DNA of 64,000 nt from Bartonella vinsonii subsp. arupensis OK-94-513 (GCF_000278235.1 NZ_JH725038.1:142299-206298), one strand, 5' to 3'. Counted from the first letter of the stretch, positions 20,472 through 31,186 are shown. Numbers and translations: made by a program. Notes: generated by a model from the letters alone, not told the origin.

Positions 20472-21113
20472 ATGTTTAATTTACCACTTCAGCCAAATTT
20501 TTCGTATGAATTGGATTTGCAAAGCCAAGGTTTTTTTCATATAGTGGGTGTTGATGAAGTAGGACGTGGACCTCTCGCTGGTCCTGTTGTAACAGCAGCC
20601 GTTGTTTTGGATAAAGATCATATTCCTGAAGGGCTGAATGATTCAAAAAAGCTTTCTATTTTACAACGTGAAAAACTGTACGATGAAATTTTGCGAAATG
20701 CATTAGCGGTTTCACTTGCTAGTCTTTGTGCCCATACGATAGACCAGTCTAATATTAGAAAAGCAACTTTGGAAGCGATGCGTCGCTGTATTATAGGGCT
20801 AGCAATTCCAATCCATTATGCACTGATTGATGGACGTGATATTCCCTCTGAATTACCATGTCCAGCAGCTGCTTTGATTAAAGGTGATCAACGTTCGGTT
20901 TCAATTGCAGCAGCATCTATTATTGCTAAAGTAACACGGGATAGGATGATGGAATGTGCGGGACAGGTTTATAAGGATTATGGTTTAGAGAAGCACGTAG
21001 GTTATGCAACGCTAGCACATCGCGTAGCTCTTAATAAATATGGACCAGTTGTAGGATTACATCGTTATAGTTTTTCACCACTCAAAGAAAACTATAGGGA
21101 TGATGTGTCATGA
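20472..21113 (+). CDS. rnhB: Ribonuclease HII
   Basis: A 213-residue enzyme that cleaves RNA in RNA/DNA hybrids and excises misincorporated ribonucleotides. The active-site motif [10 protein letters not shown] begins at Asp28, with further acidic residues in L-I-D-G-R-D. The ATG at 20472 gives the usual family N-terminus; a GTG 11 codons earlier is in frame but adds atypical sequence. The stop overlaps the next gene by four bases. In many rhizobiales rnhB lies next to ccrM; here they are 34 kb apart. Confidence 0.95.
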   Translation: MFNLPLQPNFSYELDLQSQGFFHIVGVDEVGRGPLAGPVVTAAVVLDKDHIPEGLNDSKKLSILQREKLYDEILRNALAVSLASLCAHTIDQSNIRKATLEAMRRCIIGLAIPIHYALIDGRDIPSELPCPAAALIKGDQRSVSIAAASIIAKVTRDRMMECAGQVYKDYGLEKHVGYATLAHRVALNKYGPVVGLHRYSFSPLKENYRDDVS

Positions 21114-22072
21114 CAATTTTGCCTCTTAATAGTAGTTCGATAAAGGAGGCCGTTGCACTTCTTGAACAAGGGAGGTTAGTAGCACTGCCGACAGAAACTG
21201 TTTACGGATTGGCGGGTGATGCAACCAATGGGAGGGCAGTCTCTTCTATTTTTTCTACAAAGAATCGCCCTCAATTTAATCCTTTGATTGCTCATGTAAG
21301 TGGTATCAAAATGGCAGAACGCTACGTCGACATTGATGTTGTTTCACGTAGATTGATGGAGGCATTTTGGCCAGGCCCAGTGACATTTGTCTTACCTTTA
21401 AAGGCACATCATGATATTCATCCTTTAACCACTTCGGGTTTGAATACATTGGCTGTTCGTTTTCCAGATAGTCGTTTTGCAGAAGTTGTACAATGTTTTG
21501 GTCGTCCTCTCGCTGCTCCGAGTGCAAATCAGTCGGGACGTCTTAGCCCGACTTCTGCTGAAGCTGTTTTAGAATCTTTAGGGAGATCTGTTCCTCTGAT
21601 ACTTGACGGAGGACCTTCTAAAATAGGACTTGAGTCAACAATTATTAAAATATGTGGTGAAAGTATTTATCTTTTGCGTCCTGGAGGACTTTCGGTTGAA
21701 GAGATTGAGAAAATTGCTGGAAAATCGCTAAAACGGATAGATCAGCGGGCTGCGATTGAGGCACCAGGGATGTTAAAATCGCATTATGCACCCAATGCTG
21801 TAATTCGTTTGAATGTACAAAAGGTGGAGAGTGGTGAAGCGCTTTTAGCATTTGGTCCCAAACGTATTATGGGTATTGAAAATGCTGTTTCTATTTTAAA
21901 TCTAAGCGAGAGTGGACAGTTGGAAGAGGCTGCCTCTCATTTATTTGAATACATGAAGAAATTGGATTCATATAAAGTGAGATCTATCGCGGTAGAACCT
22001 ATTCCATCATACGGATTAGGTGAGGCGATTAATGATCGTCTTATACGTGCTGCGGCTCCAAGGAAGAAATGA
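21110..22072 (+). CDS. tsaC: L-threonylcarbamoyladenylate synthase (Sua5/TsaC, long form)
   Basis: A 320-residue enzyme that makes threonylcarbamoyl-AMP for the t6A modification at position 37 of ANN-decoding tRNAs. The N-terminal YrdC domain (about 1-200) contains [10 protein letters not shown] and P-S-A-N-Q-S-G, and the S-T-I-I-K segment near 178. The C-terminal Sua5 domain (about 220-320) has [11 protein letters not shown] and marks the long form. It overlaps rnhB and the following oxidase gene by four bases each, so all three form one translational unit. Confidence 0.93.
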   Translation: MTILPLNSSSIKEAVALLEQGRLVALPTETVYGLAGDATNGRAVSSIFSTKNRPQFNPLIAHVSGIKMAERYVDIDVVSRRLMEAFWPGPVTFVLPLKAHHDIHPLTTSGLNTLAVRFPDSRFAEVVQCFGRPLAAPSANQSGRLSPTSAEAVLESLGRSVPLILDGGPSKIGLESTIIKICGESIYLLRPGGLSVEEIEKIAGKSLKRIDQRAAIEAPGMLKSHYAPNAVIRLNVQKVESGEALLAFGPKRIMGIENAVSILNLSESGQLEEAASHLFEYMKKLDSYKVRSIAVEPIPSYGLGEAINDRLIRAAAPRKK

Positions 22073-23484
22073 AGATGGAGCAGGCGTTAATTGAAAGATT
22101 TAGAAAAATTGTTGGCACTGCGCACGCTATAACAGATCAAGCGCTGATTGCCCCCTATTTGCTTGAAGAACGCGGACTTTTTCATGGAAAAACTCCATTA
22201 CTTTTACGTCCGTCTTCTAGTGAAGAGATATCGTCAATTATGCAATTAGCCAGTCAAACGCGCACACCAATTGTGCCTCAAGGAGGAAATACAGGTCTTG
22301 TGGGTGGTCAACAACCAGATGAGAGTGGGAAGGGCGTTCTTTTATCCATGGAAAGATTGAACAAGATAAGATGTATAAATCTTGAGGGTAATTTTGCCGT
22401 GGTAGAGGCTGGTGTTATTTTACAGGATTTACAGAAAAAAGCAGATGAATCAGGTCGTTTTTTCCCTCTTTCTTTGGCTTCAGAAGGTTCTTGCCAGATA
22501 GGGGGAAACCTTTCATCTAATGCTGGAGGGACAGCTGTTTTAGCTTATGGTAATATGCGTGAACTTTGTCTTGGCTTGGAAGTTGTTTTACCTGATGGCC
22601 GTATTTTGGATGATTTGCGTTTTGTCAAAAAAGACAATAGCGGTTATGATTTGAAAAATCTTTTTATTGGTGCAGAAGGTACTTTAGGAATTATAACAGC
22701 AGCAGTTTTAAAGCTTTTTCCAAGGCCCAAAGGAAAAGCAGTTGCTTTGGTGGGGTTACGTAGTCCAGCTAAAGCTCTTGAGTTTTTATCTCTTTCTCAA
22801 TGTCATGGAGGGGAGATGTTAACAGGCTTTGAGCTTATGGGACAACTGAGCTTACAAATGGCTTTAGACTATAAGAAGTATGAAAGATCGCCTTTTGAGC
22901 ATAAGCATGAATGGTATGTATTAATCAATATTTCGTCATTACAAGGTGATGATGAGGCACTATCAGTGCTCAGTATTATTTTAGAAGAATCTTTAAAAAA
23001 TGCTGTGATAGAGGATGCAGTTATTGCACAATCATTAAAGCAGCAAGATTTTTTTTGGCAATTGCGTGAAAGTATATCATTTGCACAAAAGTTAGCAGGA
23101 GGGTCTATTAAGCACGATATTGCGGTGCCTCTTGCTGCTATTCCTGATTTTATTGCTGAAGCAGCACGGATTGTTGAAGAAATTGCTCCAGGAGCACGGG
23201 TGGTTTGTTTTGGTCATATGGGTGATGGAAATTTGCATTATAATGTCACCCAACCTGTAGGAGCTGATCCTGCAGCGTTTTTGCAGTTATGGTCACGAAT
23301 GAATCATCATATTCATAATTTAGTGGTGTACTATCAGGGTGCTTTTTCTGCTGAGCATGGAATTGGTCAATTAAAGCGTGAGGAACTTCGCACTTTCAAA
23401 TCACCTGTTGCCTTGGATATTATGCAAGGGATTAAGAAAATTCTCGACCCTTTAGGGATTATGAATCCTGGAAAAATATTATAA
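22069..23484 (+). CDS. FAD-linked oxidase (D-lactate / 2-hydroxyacid dehydrogenase family)
   Basis: A 471-residue flavoprotein. The N-terminal PCMH-type FAD domain carries P-Q-G-G-N-T-G-L-V-G-G at 70-80 and G-N-L-S-S-N-A-G-G-T. The C-terminal domain ends in F-G-H-M-G-D-G-N-L-H-Y-N and E-H-G-I-G, the metal/substrate-binding histidine motifs of the D-lactate and D-2-hydroxyglutarate dehydrogenase group. The exact substrate cannot be decided. It is the third gene of the rnhB-tsaC unit, with a four-base overlap. Confidence 0.88.
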   Translation: MKMEQALIERFRKIVGTAHAITDQALIAPYLLEERGLFHGKTPLLLRPSSSEEISSIMQLASQTRTPIVPQGGNTGLVGGQQPDESGKGVLLSMERLNKIRCINLEGNFAVVEAGVILQDLQKKADESGRFFPLSLASEGSCQIGGNLSSNAGGTAVLAYGNMRELCLGLEVVLPDGRILDDLRFVKKDNSGYDLKNLFIGAEGTLGIITAAVLKLFPRPKGKAVALVGLRSPAKALEFLSLSQCHGGEMLTGFELMGQLSLQMALDYKKYERSPFEHKHEWYVLINISSLQGDDEALSVLSIILEESLKNAVIEDAVIAQSLKQQDFFWQLRESISFAQKLAGGSIKHDIAVPLAAIPDFIAEAARIVEEIAPGARVVCFGHMGDGNLHYNVTQPVGADPAAFLQLWSRMNHHIHNLVVYYQGAFSAEHGIGQLKREELRTFKSPVALDIMQGIKKILDPLGIMNPGKIL

Positions 23485-23634
23485 TTCAAAGAGAGATGAA
23501 TTTTATTGCGTGTTTTTGTTTAGATTTTAATAACCAAAAAAGAAACCAGTTGTTTTTTATTCAATCTTTTAATAATCCAGTGGGAAAAAGCTGTTAAAGG
23601 GGGTGTAGTATTAAAATAAATTGGGACACTATAT

Positions 23635-24162
23635 ATGGCTAATCAATGCTTTAATCAGGCAAAAGCGGTGCTTGAATTTCGGTTAGATCCGTGCCATTTG
23701 CCACAAACGACGACATATTCCTCCTCAAAAACGGGCAATCAAATAATTTGTTCGTTAAGTGAGCGTGGTGTTTTTTTTAAAACCGATACTCCCTCAAGCT
23801 TGTCACATTTAGTACCCTCTTATTATTTCAAAGGTATTGCGGCACGTACTGTAAAAACACGTTCAGGAGAGAGAGCCGTTGCATTAGAGTTATTTCATAC
23901 AGATAAAGAATTTTGCATCCCACTTTTAGTTTCTCGAGATTTAAATAATGTTCTTCTGGATTGGCGATTATGGGCGGATATTTATGATCTTCCTATGCTT
24001 ATGATTGATGAAGATAATCGCATTATGGTTGTTAAAGATCGCTCTGATTTACGTCGTTTTTTGGGGACAACACTGCATTCTAAACAAAAGCGTTTTTTAC
24101 TTCGTTATAGCAATCCCTTGGGTTTGCGTCTGGTGATCGGAAATCGAGTTGCTTTACAATAA
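23635..24162 (+). CDS. DUF6101-like protein
   Basis: A 175-residue soluble protein without a signal peptide or membrane helix. The order of features (a short R-L-D-P segment near 16-19, a central region ending in E-L-F-H, then W-R-L-W-A-D-I-Y-D-L-P-M-L) matches my memory of the rhizobiales family DUF6101. No catalytic motif can be seen and the function is unknown. It is separated from neighbours by 150 and 260 bases and is probably transcribed alone. Confidence 0.7.
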   Translation: MANQCFNQAKAVLEFRLDPCHLPQTTTYSSSKTGNQIICSLSERGVFFKTDTPSSLSHLVPSYYFKGIAARTVKTRSGERAVALELFHTDKEFCIPLLVSRDLNNVLLDWRLWADIYDLPMLMIDEDNRIMVVKDRSDLRRFLGTTLHSKQKRFLLRYSNPLGLRLVIGNRVALQ

Positions 24163-24423
24163 CAGGGATTTTAAAGCTTGGGCAAGCAAATGAATTTTAA
24201 ATAAATATGCAAAGAGAACTGCATGGATACAGATCACACTTTCATAATCAGAATCTTTTTGTTTTGCCTACTTTGTAATAGGCATGAATAGCTTATTTAT
24301 GCGCTTTATTTTTTACAGGAAAGTTCGATATTTTTTTAATCGCGAGAAATATAAGATAGTGAGCAGATTTACGCATCATGTTATCACGATCAAATTTAAA
24401 TTATAAAAAACTTCTCGAAGGAT

Positions 24424-25698
24424 TTAATTTTCTCGTGCAACGGCTCTCCATCCAATATCGCGGCGGACAAATCCTTCTGGCCAATCAATAGAATCGACAG
24501 CTTCATAGGCACGTTTTTGAGCTTGCGTAACGGTTTCTCCTGTTGCCGTTATATTTAAAACGCGTCCACCATGAGCAATGAGTTTTCCATTGTATAATGC
24601 TGTGCCAGCTTGAAAAACTTTCACATTAGGGAGATCCTTTACCTGATCAAGATTGCGGATAACCGTACCTTTTTGAGGAGAGTCTGGATAACCTTTGGCA
24701 GCCATAACAACAGTTAAAGCAGTTTTTTTAGACCATTGAAGGGGTTTTTGCTCCAGATTTCCTTGAGCTGCGGCAAGAAGAAGCGGAAGAATATCCTCTT
24801 TGAGACGCATCATTAAAACCTGACATTCAGGATCACCAAACCGTACGTTAAATTCAATGAGTTCAGGTCCTTTTTTCGTTATCATCAATCCGACAAAGAG
24901 GATACCTTTAAAAGGAGATCCCATTGCATTCATGCTGTAGAGAATTGGTTCGACAATTTCTTTGAGAGTACGATGAACCATTTCCGGTGTCATGATAGGA
25001 GCTGGTGAATAAGCTCCCATGCCACCAGTATTTGCTCCTGTATCACCATCACCCACACGTTTATGATCTTGTGCAGATCCAAAGGGAAGAGCAGTTTTAC
25101 CATCACAAAGACAAAAGAAGCTCGCTTCTTCACCTTCAAGAAAAGATTCTACAACAATTTTTTTTTCTACATTACCAAAGGCATTTTTGAAGCAGGCATC
25201 AACGGCGTTAAATGCTTCTTCCATAGTTGTTGCAACAACAACACCTTTCCCAGCAGCTAAGGCATCGTCTTTAATAACAATAGGAACACCTTGTTGACGA
25301 ATATAGGCTTTGGCTTTTACAGCATCATTAAAACATTGGTAGGATGCTGTAGGAATGTTATTCTTATGGCAGAGGTCTTTTGTAAAAGCTTTTGAACCTT
25401 CTAGCTGAGCAGCTTTTTGAGTCGGTCCAAATACACATATGTGAGCGTTGTTAAGGGAGTCTGTTATACCAGCAACGAGTGGTGCTTCTGGTCCAACAAC
25501 GACCAAGTCAATAGAATGGGTTTTACAAAAGTTAATAACGAGAGAGTGATCATTAATGTTCAAATCAATATTTTCACCCAGTTCCATTGTTGCAGGATTT
25601 CCAGGAGCACAATATAATTTTGTTAGCAGTGGTGAAGCTGCTATTTTCCATGCTAAAGCGTGTTCGCGTCCACCTGAGCCGATAAGAAGGATGTTCAT
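24424..25698 (-). CDS. purD: Phosphoribosylamine-glycine ligase
   Basis: A 424-residue ATP-grasp enzyme catalysing the second step of purine synthesis (glycinamide ribonucleotide formation). The N-terminus [14 protein letters not shown] is diagnostic. [16 protein letters not shown] and F-N-V-R-F-G-D-P-E are the ATP-grasp and metal-binding segments. AGGAG is well placed before the ATG. It is divergent from ubiA and stands alone. Confidence 0.97.
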   Translation of the reverse strand: MNILLIGSGGREHALAWKIAASPLLTKLYCAPGNPATMELGENIDLNINDHSLVINFCKTHSIDLVVVGPEAPLVAGITDSLNNAHICVFGPTQKAAQLEGSKAFTKDLCHKNNIPTASYQCFNDAVKAKAYIRQQGVPIVIKDDALAAGKGVVVATTMEEAFNAVDACFKNAFGNVEKKIVVESFLEGEEASFFCLCDGKTALPFGSAQDHKRVGDGDTGANTGGMGAYSPAPIMTPEMVHRTLKEIVEPILYSMNAMGSPFKGILFVGLMITKKGPELIEFNVRFGDPECQVLMMRLKEDILPLLLAAAQGNLEQKPLQWSKKTALTVVMAAKGYPDSPQKGTVIRNLDQVKDLPNVKVFQAGTALYNGKLIAHGGRVLNITATGETVTQAQKRAYEAVDSIDWPEGFVRRDIGWRAVAREN

Positions 25699-25789
25699 TG
25701 TTTGCTCCTATCATAGAAGATGATTAAATACGTTTTCTTGTCATAAGAATGAAATGTCTGTATCGCAAGACTAAAGGTAAAACTATTTG

Positions 25790-26794
25790 ATGAAAAAAAA
25801 TAAAAATATTACACATATTCAATCTCCTGAGAAACAGGGGCGTGTGATGGATGCATCCTCTAAACAATGGGTTTATTATTTTCTACCATCTTCTTTATGG
25901 TTTTATGCTCAATTGGCACGTTGGGATCGACCTATTGGCTGGCAGTTGTTGATGTGGCCTTGTTTTTGGTCAACAACAATGGCTTTTGTCTCTTATGAAA
26001 TGCATAAATTGCCTTTTTTAACCATGCTCTTTCATTGGTTCTGGTATCTTTTTCTTTTTTTCCTAGGATCTATAGCTATGCGGGGTGCAGGGTGTACTTG
26101 GAACGATCTTATAGATCATAAAATTGATTCTCAGGTAGAAAGAACACGCTCTCGACCATTGCCGACAGGGCATGTGAGTCGGTTTCAAGCAAAAGTTTTT
26201 ATATTGGTGCAATGTTTGGTTGGTTTAGGTGTTTTATCGCAATTTAATAGATACAGTTTTTTTCTAGGGATCTCATCACTGATAGCAGTTGCGGTATATC
26301 CTTTTATGAAACGTATAACATATTGGCCGCAGTTTTTTCTAGGTGTTGCATTTAATTGGGGAGCATTAATGGGGTGGGCAGTTGTGTGTGGGAGTTTGAG
26401 TTGGGCACCAATTTCACTTTATGTAGGATCTATCTTATGGACGATAGGGTATGATACAATTTACGCGCATCAAGATAAGGAGGATGACGCTACTGTTGGT
26501 GTAGGTTCCACGGCACTTCTTTTTGGTAAAGGCACGAAACGTGCTCTGGTATTTTTGTATAGTGGTTTTGTGATTTTCATCAGCCTAGCATTTTATTTGG
26601 CACAGGTTCCTCTTCTCAGCTTTTTGGGTGTTATTATTGCAAGTATTCACATGTTTATTCAAATTAAAACCCTTGATATAGATGACAATTCACAATGCTT
26701 AAAGCTTTTTAAGTCTAATTCATTTATTGGTTTTGCGGTTTTTGTTGGTTTAATATGCGGTGGTATATGGATGATATTTCATCCTGTTATTTAA
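25790..26794 (+). CDS. ubiA: 4-hydroxybenzoate polyprenyltransferase
   Basis: A 334-residue integral membrane enzyme that attaches the polyprenyl chain to 4-hydroxybenzoate in ubiquinone synthesis. Both metal-diphosphate motifs are present: N-D-L-I-D about residue 105 and the second, Y-A-H-Q-D-K-E-D-D, about 225. Eight or nine hydrophobic helices are seen. AAAGGT precedes the ATG at 25790; a TTG codon immediately upstream is also in frame. The polar N-terminal 25 residues are longer than in E. coli. Confidence 0.95.
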   Translation: MKKNKNITHIQSPEKQGRVMDASSKQWVYYFLPSSLWFYAQLARWDRPIGWQLLMWPCFWSTTMAFVSYEMHKLPFLTMLFHWFWYLFLFFLGSIAMRGAGCTWNDLIDHKIDSQVERTRSRPLPTGHVSRFQAKVFILVQCLVGLGVLSQFNRYSFFLGISSLIAVAVYPFMKRITYWPQFFLGVAFNWGALMGWAVVCGSLSWAPISLYVGSILWTIGYDTIYAHQDKEDDATVGVGSTALLFGKGTKRALVFLYSGFVIFISLAFYLAQVPLLSFLGVIIASIHMFIQIKTLDIDDNSQCLKLFKSNSFIGFAVFVGLICGGIWMIFHPVI

Positions 26795-27151
26795 CAATAG
26801 GAGTGAGGATATCCTCATTTTAATCACTCTTGCTTGAATCCAAATTCTGCATTTCCATTTATGTCCTCAAAGTTGAAATGCGCAAAATTATTTTTCCTTT
26901 TCTCTGCTCTGTTTTTAATATTGCTGATTACTTTAATAAAGGATTTCTAAAACGGCTTTGTACTCGGATGGACGCATAATTATAACTTGTTTACAAGCGG
27001 AACAGGATGCATAAGATTGTTATCAATCAAATCTTCATGGTGAAGATTTTAACTCTCCAGTTTAAACTGAATTCAACGCTTTCCTCGTTTGTTTGCAAAG
27101 AGTTGTTTAATCATTAAGAAGACAGAGTTTTATATTTTAAATTTTGAAGAA
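26795..27151. other. Spacer between convergent ubiA and pdxH
   Basis: About 357 bases between converging genes. Apart from the terminator palindrome at 26804-26820, I see only broken frames. A 14-codon minus-strand stretch near 26935-26980 (M-R-P-S-E-Y-K-A-V-L-E-I-L-Y) looks faintly protein-like but is too short to identify. Confidence 0.35.
26804..26820 (+). terminator. Terminator-like palindrome after ubiA
   Basis: TGAGGA-TA-TCCTCA is a perfect 14-base palindrome directly after the ubiA stop, followed by TTTTAAT. The loop would open by a base pair or two, leaving a short hairpin with a brief U tail. It probably ends ubiA transcription, but the stem is weak. Confidence 0.45.
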
Positions 27152-27775
27152 TTAGGGGTAGAGTTTTTGCCTTTGCCAATCGTCATGTTCAACAGAATCG
27201 CGTGTAAAGAGTAGGCGATCATGTAGACGAAAGGGGCGATCCCGCCAGAATTCGATAGAAAGGGGTTTAACACGGAATCCAGACCAATAAGGTGGGCGTG
27301 GAATATTTCCTACCGCATAACGTGTAGTATACTGAGCAATTGCTTTTTCGAGGACAAAACGGTTTTCTAATGGTCGAGATTGTTTAGATGCCCATGCACC
27401 AATTCGACTACCCCGTGGTCGCGATTGGAAATATGCATCTGCTTCTTGAGGACTGACTTTTTCAACAATTCCCCGAATTCTAATTTGACGACGTAGCGAT
27501 TTCCAATGAAAACCTAAGGATGCTTTCATTGATTTTAAAATTTCTTGTCCTTTGCAACTTTCATAGTTTGTATAGAAGACGAAACCTTGAGGACTGTAAT
27601 CTTTGAGAAGAACCATACGAACATTAGGCAAGCCCGTTTCATCAACTGTTGCGAGTGCCATAGCATTGGGATCATTTATTTCACGCACTGTTGCTTCTTC
27701 AAGCCATTTTGTAAAAAGTGCAAAAGGTTTTTGCATTTGCATAAAACCATCGTCTTTTTTTACTTTATCGTTCAT
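27152..27775 (-). CDS. pdxH: Pyridoxamine 5'-phosphate oxidase
   Basis: A 207-residue FMN enzyme that oxidises pyridoxine or pyridoxamine phosphate to pyridoxal phosphate. Recognisable segments are [23 protein letters not shown], the R-G-x-x-E-K-V-S region and the C-terminal [11 protein letters not shown] segment. The ATG at 27773-27775 has CGGAG five bases upstream; a start 11 codons earlier lacks a site. It is divergent from the DnaJ-like gene, as in rhizobia and Brucella. Confidence 0.96.
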   Translation of the reverse strand: MNDKVKKDDGFMQMQKPFALFTKWLEEATVREINDPNAMALATVDETGLPNVRMVLLKDYSPQGFVFYTNYESCKGQEILKSMKASLGFHWKSLRRQIRIRGIVEKVSPQEADAYFQSRPRGSRIGAWASKQSRPLENRFVLEKAIAQYTTRYAVGNIPRPPYWSGFRVKPLSIEFWRDRPFRLHDRLLFTRDSVEHDDWQRQKLYP

Positions 27776-28092
27776 AATAACTCCGAGTTTCAGTGAGCAT
27801 AGTGGCAAGCTCTTTAATTTACATTGTTGCCAAGAAATAAAATGCTATTTTTTCTTCTTAAAAAAAACAGCACCACCATGTACCCTTATGATATCTTAAT
27901 CATTTTTGTTTCTAGTATAAATGCAATAAGTTATAAAATAAAATATCTCTATTATCTGGTATTTTGGTCTCTTTATAGACATATAAAGAGAGAAAAAGTT
28001 ATTCTTGAGAGTAGTTTGATAAAGCTGTGAGAGATATTAACAACATACCAGTTTTGATATTTGCAAAACGAAAAAATTGAAAAGAGGGCAAT
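27776..28092. other. Divergent pdxH/dnaJ-like promoter region
   Basis: About 317 A+T-rich bases that must contain two promoters. The notable element is a perfect inverted repeat at 27968-27991. The DnaJ-like gene has GAGGG at a good distance before its ATG. Confidence 0.4.
27968..27991. repeat. Perfect 10-base inverted repeat upstream of the DnaJ-like gene
   Basis: TCTCTTTATA and TATAAAGAGA are perfect inverted copies around GACA. It lies about 100 bases before the DnaJ-like gene and 190 before pdxH. It is not the CIRCE heat-shock element. It could be an operator, or a hairpin in a transcript. Confidence 0.5.
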
Positions 28093-28995
28093 ATGCGTGA
28101 TCCGTACGCAATTCTGGGTGTGTCACGTACCGCAAGACCGCAAGAGATTAAATCGGCATTTAGGAAATTAGCAAAGAAATATCATCCAGACCACAATAAG
28201 GATGATGTAAAGGCTAAAGAAAAGTTTTCTGAAATTAATCAAGCTTATGAAATTATAGGTGATAAAGACAAAAAAGCCCAATTTGACCGCGGTGAAATTG
28301 ATATGGAAGGAAAACCGCTTTATCAAGCTTATGGTGCTGGTGAAAACTTTGGCAATAGTCACAATCCTTTTTCTGGAGGGGCGAAAGGTTTTGATTTTAG
28401 CTCTTCGGGCGGTGCAGGTTTTGATGCAAGTGATATTTTTCGCGATTTGTTTGGTAGAGGAGGGAGCTTTTCAAATTCTAGACAATATACGCATTCTCAA
28501 CAGGGTACTCATGTTCGTGCCAATCTTGCCATAACATTGGAGCAGATGGTTGGAGCAGAAAAGGTGGAAGCTGTTTTTCCTAATGGAAAAAAGTTAAAAA
28601 TTAAATTACCAGATTACGTTGAAGATGGACAAACTATTCGTTTAAAAGGCCAAGGAGAAGAGGTGCCTTTTGGGCAAGCAGGAGATGCGTTGATAACCAT
28701 TCAGATTCAAAAACATCCTCGTTTTCGAGTTGAAGGAAGGGCTCTCCATCTTGATTTACCTGTTTCGCTTCAACATGCTGTTTTGGGAGCAAAAGAAGAA
28801 GTTGAAACTTTGGAAGGGCGTGTAGTTTTAACCCTTCCCGCTTGGTCAAGTTCTGATCGTGTTTTACGGTTGAAAGGAAAAGGTCTTCGTTTAAAAAATG
28901 GCACAAGAGACGATCTTTATGTGCATGTTCGTATCATGTTACCGGAAGGTGGAGATGCTGCGTTAGAACAATTCTTGCAAATGCAAAAAGGTTAA
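28093..28995 (+). CDS. DnaJ-domain co-chaperone, CbpA-like (type II)
   Basis: A 300-residue Hsp40. The J domain covers about 1-70 with the HPD triad at 31-33, which stimulates Hsp70 ATPase. A Gly/Phe-rich linker follows (about 78-130), then the C-terminal substrate-binding domains (about 140-295; L-K-G-Q-G-E-E-V-P is typical). The zinc-finger cysteines of true DnaJ are absent, making it a type II protein like CbpA. It sits between pdxH and fabI, the usual place in rhizobiales. Confidence 0.92.
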   Translation: MRDPYAILGVSRTARPQEIKSAFRKLAKKYHPDHNKDDVKAKEKFSEINQAYEIIGDKDKKAQFDRGEIDMEGKPLYQAYGAGENFGNSHNPFSGGAKGFDFSSSGGAGFDASDIFRDLFGRGGSFSNSRQYTHSQQGTHVRANLAITLEQMVGAEKVEAVFPNGKKLKIKLPDYVEDGQTIRLKGQGEEVPFGQAGDALITIQIQKHPRFRVEGRALHLDLPVSLQHAVLGAKEEVETLEGRVVLTLPAWSSSDRVLRLKGKGLRLKNGTRDDLYVHVRIMLPEGGDAALEQFLQMQKG

Positions 28996-29059
28996 TTTTT
29001 GAATGAGATGTAAAGCGTAGTTTTTGTTTTGATTTTAAACCAATTGCTTGAAGAAAAAG

Positions 29060-29088
29060 TTGACCTATGCCATAGGCAGGTAAATAAT
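29060..29088 (+). promoter_or_regulatory. fabI promoter
   Basis: TTGACC (29060-29065) and AATAAT (29083-29088) are separated by 17 bases; each box is one base from the consensus. Transcription would start near 29095, about 25 bases before the fabI ATG. Confidence 0.6.
29064..29076. promoter_or_regulatory. Candidate operator dyad inside the fabI promoter
   Basis: CCTATG-C-CATAGG is a perfect dyad with six-base arms and a single central base. It overlaps the end of the -35 box and fills the spacer towards the -10 box, where a bound repressor would block RNA polymerase. I do not know a matching regulator. Confidence 0.4.
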
Positions 29089-29120
29089 ATTAATTTTTAA
29101 GTAACAATGGGGCAATGCTA

Positions 29121-29939
29121 ATGGCTAAGGGTAATGGTTTATTGTACGGCAAGCGTGGTTTAATTTTGGGATTGGCTAATAATCGCTCTATCGCTTGGGG
29201 AATAGCTAAAGCGGCGAGTAGTGCGGGGGCTGAGCTTGCCTTTACCTATCAGGGTGAGGCGATGAGAAAGCGTGTGGAACCTTTGGCTGAAGAAGTAAGT
29301 GGGATTGTTTGTGGTCATTGCGATGTTTCTGACAGTGAATCGATTGATACAGTTTTTAAAGTAATAGAGAAGAAATGGGGTAAACTCGATTTTCTAGTTC
29401 ATGCTATTGGTTTTTCTGATAAAGATGAGTTAAGCGGTCGTTATATTGATATTAGCGAATCAAATTTTATGATGACCATGAATATTTCCGTTTATTCCTT
29501 AACGGCTTTAGCCAAACGTGCAGAGAAATTAATGTCAGATGGTGGTTCAATTTTAACACTGAGCTATTATGGTGCAGAAAAGGTTGTTCCCAATTATAAT
29601 GTGATGGGAGTTGCAAAAGCAGCTCTTGAAGCTAGCGTGAAATATCTAGCAGTGGATTTAGGTCCTCAGCATATTCGTGTTAATGCTATATCTGCTGGTC
29701 CGATTAAAACATTAGCCGCTTCTGGCATTGGTGATTTCCGTTATATTTTAAAATGGAATGAATATAACGCTCCTTTACGTCGTACGGTGACAATTGAAGA
29801 AGTAGGTGATTCTGCTCTTTATTTTCTTTCAGATTTGTCTCGTTCTGTTACGGGTGAAGTGCATCATGTGGATTCAGGTTATAATGTCATAGGCATGAAA
29901 GCTGTTGATGCCCCAGATATTTCCGTCGTTAAAGAATAA
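29121..29939 (+). CDS. fabI: Enoyl-[acyl-carrier-protein] reductase (NADH)
   Basis: A 272-residue short-chain dehydrogenase-type enzyme for the last step of fatty-acid elongation. The N-terminal G-K-R-G-L-I-L-G-L-A-N-N-R-S-I-A-W-G nucleotide motif is typical of FabI. The catalytic pair Tyr159 and Lys166 (Y-N-V-M-G-V-A-K), with Tyr149 upstream, matches the Y-x6-K arrangement of the family. The ATG at 29121 gives the standard N-terminus; another ATG two codons upstream is possible. It has its own promoter containing a dyad. FabI is the target of triclosan in other bacteria. Confidence 0.96.
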   Translation: MAKGNGLLYGKRGLILGLANNRSIAWGIAKAASSAGAELAFTYQGEAMRKRVEPLAEEVSGIVCGHCDVSDSESIDTVFKVIEKKWGKLDFLVHAIGFSDKDELSGRYIDISESNFMMTMNISVYSLTALAKRAEKLMSDGGSILTLSYYGAEKVVPNYNVMGVAKAALEASVKYLAVDLGPQHIRVNAISAGPIKTLAASGIGDFRYILKWNEYNAPLRRTVTIEEVGDSALYFLSDLSRSVTGEVHHVDSGYNVIGMKAVDAPDISVVKE

Positions 29940-30082
29940 AGTTTGGTTTATAAAACTTTACTCAACAGCGGTAATTTGACCGAATTTAAAACGGCCAAGG
30001 GTATTTTTAAAGAGAGGTTGTTTTATACAACTTAATAAAAGTTGTTGTTGCGTATATTTGACGAAGAAACGGATCATTTTTC

Positions 30083-31183
30083 ATGTCGCATAATACATTT
30101 GGTCATTTGTTTCGTGTAACAACATGGGGTGAAAGTCATGGCACTGCTCTTGGGTGTGTTATCGATGGTTGTCCTCCGGGAATTATTTTTACGCTTGCAG
30201 AGATCCAAGCTTATCTTGATAAGCGCCGACCGGGACAAAGCAAATATACAACGCAGCGGCAAGAACCAGACCAAGTAGAAGTGCTTTCAGGTGTTGTTGT
30301 TCAGGATGATGGAACGACATTGGTGACAACAGGGACTCCAATTTCTCTGTTGTTTCAAAATACGGATCAGCGATCGAAAGATTATGGTTCGATTGCCCAT
30401 CAGTATCGCCCTGGTCATGCAGATTATACTTATGATGTTAAATATGGCATTCGTGATTTTCGAGGTGGTGGGCGTGCTTCAGCGCGTGAGACGGTAGCAC
30501 GTGTTGCCGCAGGTGCGCTTGCACGTAAAATTGTTCCTGATTTGATTGTACGGGGAGCTGTCATAGCCATTGGTTCTCATACGATTAATCGTGATCGTTG
30601 GAACTGGACAGAGGTTGATAACAATCCTTTTTTTACACCTGATGTAGAGATGGTACAGGTTTTTAGTGATTACATAGATAGAATACGCAAAGAGGGGTCA
30701 TCTGTTGGTGCTGTTGTTGAAATTATTGCAGAAAATGTTCCTGCAGGTTTAGGAGCACCTGTTTATGCAAAACTTGATCAAGACATTGCTTCACTACTTA
30801 TGTCGATTAATGCAGTGAAAGGTGTTGAAATAGGGGATGGTTTTGCAGCAGCTCGTCTGACAGGAGAAGAAAATGCAGATGAAATGCGGATGGGCAGTGA
30901 TGGAAAGCCACTTTTTTTATCCAATCATGCGGGCGGTATTTTAGGTGGAATATCGAGTGGGCAGCCAATAGTTGCACGTTTTGCTGTGAAGCCTACTTCA
31001 TCAATTTTAACACCTCGTCGTTCCATTGATGTTGATGGTCATGATGTAAAGGTTATAACGAAGGGACGTCATGACCCCTGTGTTGGGATTCGTGCGGTTC
31101 CTGTTGGTGAAGCGATGGTTGCTTGTGCTATTGCTGACCATTATTTAAGACATCGCGGTCAGGTTGGGAGCTTTGAGAGGTAA
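30083..31183 (+). CDS. aroC: Chorismate synthase
   Basis: A 366-residue FMN-dependent enzyme that makes chorismate from EPSP. The signature segments are present: G-E-S-H-G near residue 13, R-R-P-G-Q-S near 48, [12 protein letters not shown] and [12 protein letters not shown] near 110-140, and the C-terminal G-R-H-D-P-C. The fabI and ribB genes flank it; ribB starts three bases after its stop, so the two are one transcription unit. Confidence 0.97.
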   Translation: MSHNTFGHLFRVTTWGESHGTALGCVIDGCPPGIIFTLAEIQAYLDKRRPGQSKYTTQRQEPDQVEVLSGVVVQDDGTTLVTTGTPISLLFQNTDQRSKDYGSIAHQYRPGHADYTYDVKYGIRDFRGGGRASARETVARVAAGALARKIVPDLIVRGAVIAIGSHTINRDRWNWTEVDNNPFFTPDVEMVQVFSDYIDRIRKEGSSVGAVVEIIAENVPAGLGAPVYAKLDQDIASLLMSINAVKGVEIGDGFAAARLTGEENADEMRMGSDGKPLFLSNHAGGILGGISSGQPIVARFAVKPTSSILTPRRSIDVDGHDVKVITKGRHDPCVGIRAVPVGEAMVACAIADHYLRHRGQVGSFER

Positions 31184-31186
31184 GTA

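Noticed and set aside
29938-29959. AAAGTTT/AAACTTT hairpin as fabI terminator
   Set aside because: The stem is A+T only and no U tract follows, so it would not be stable enough.
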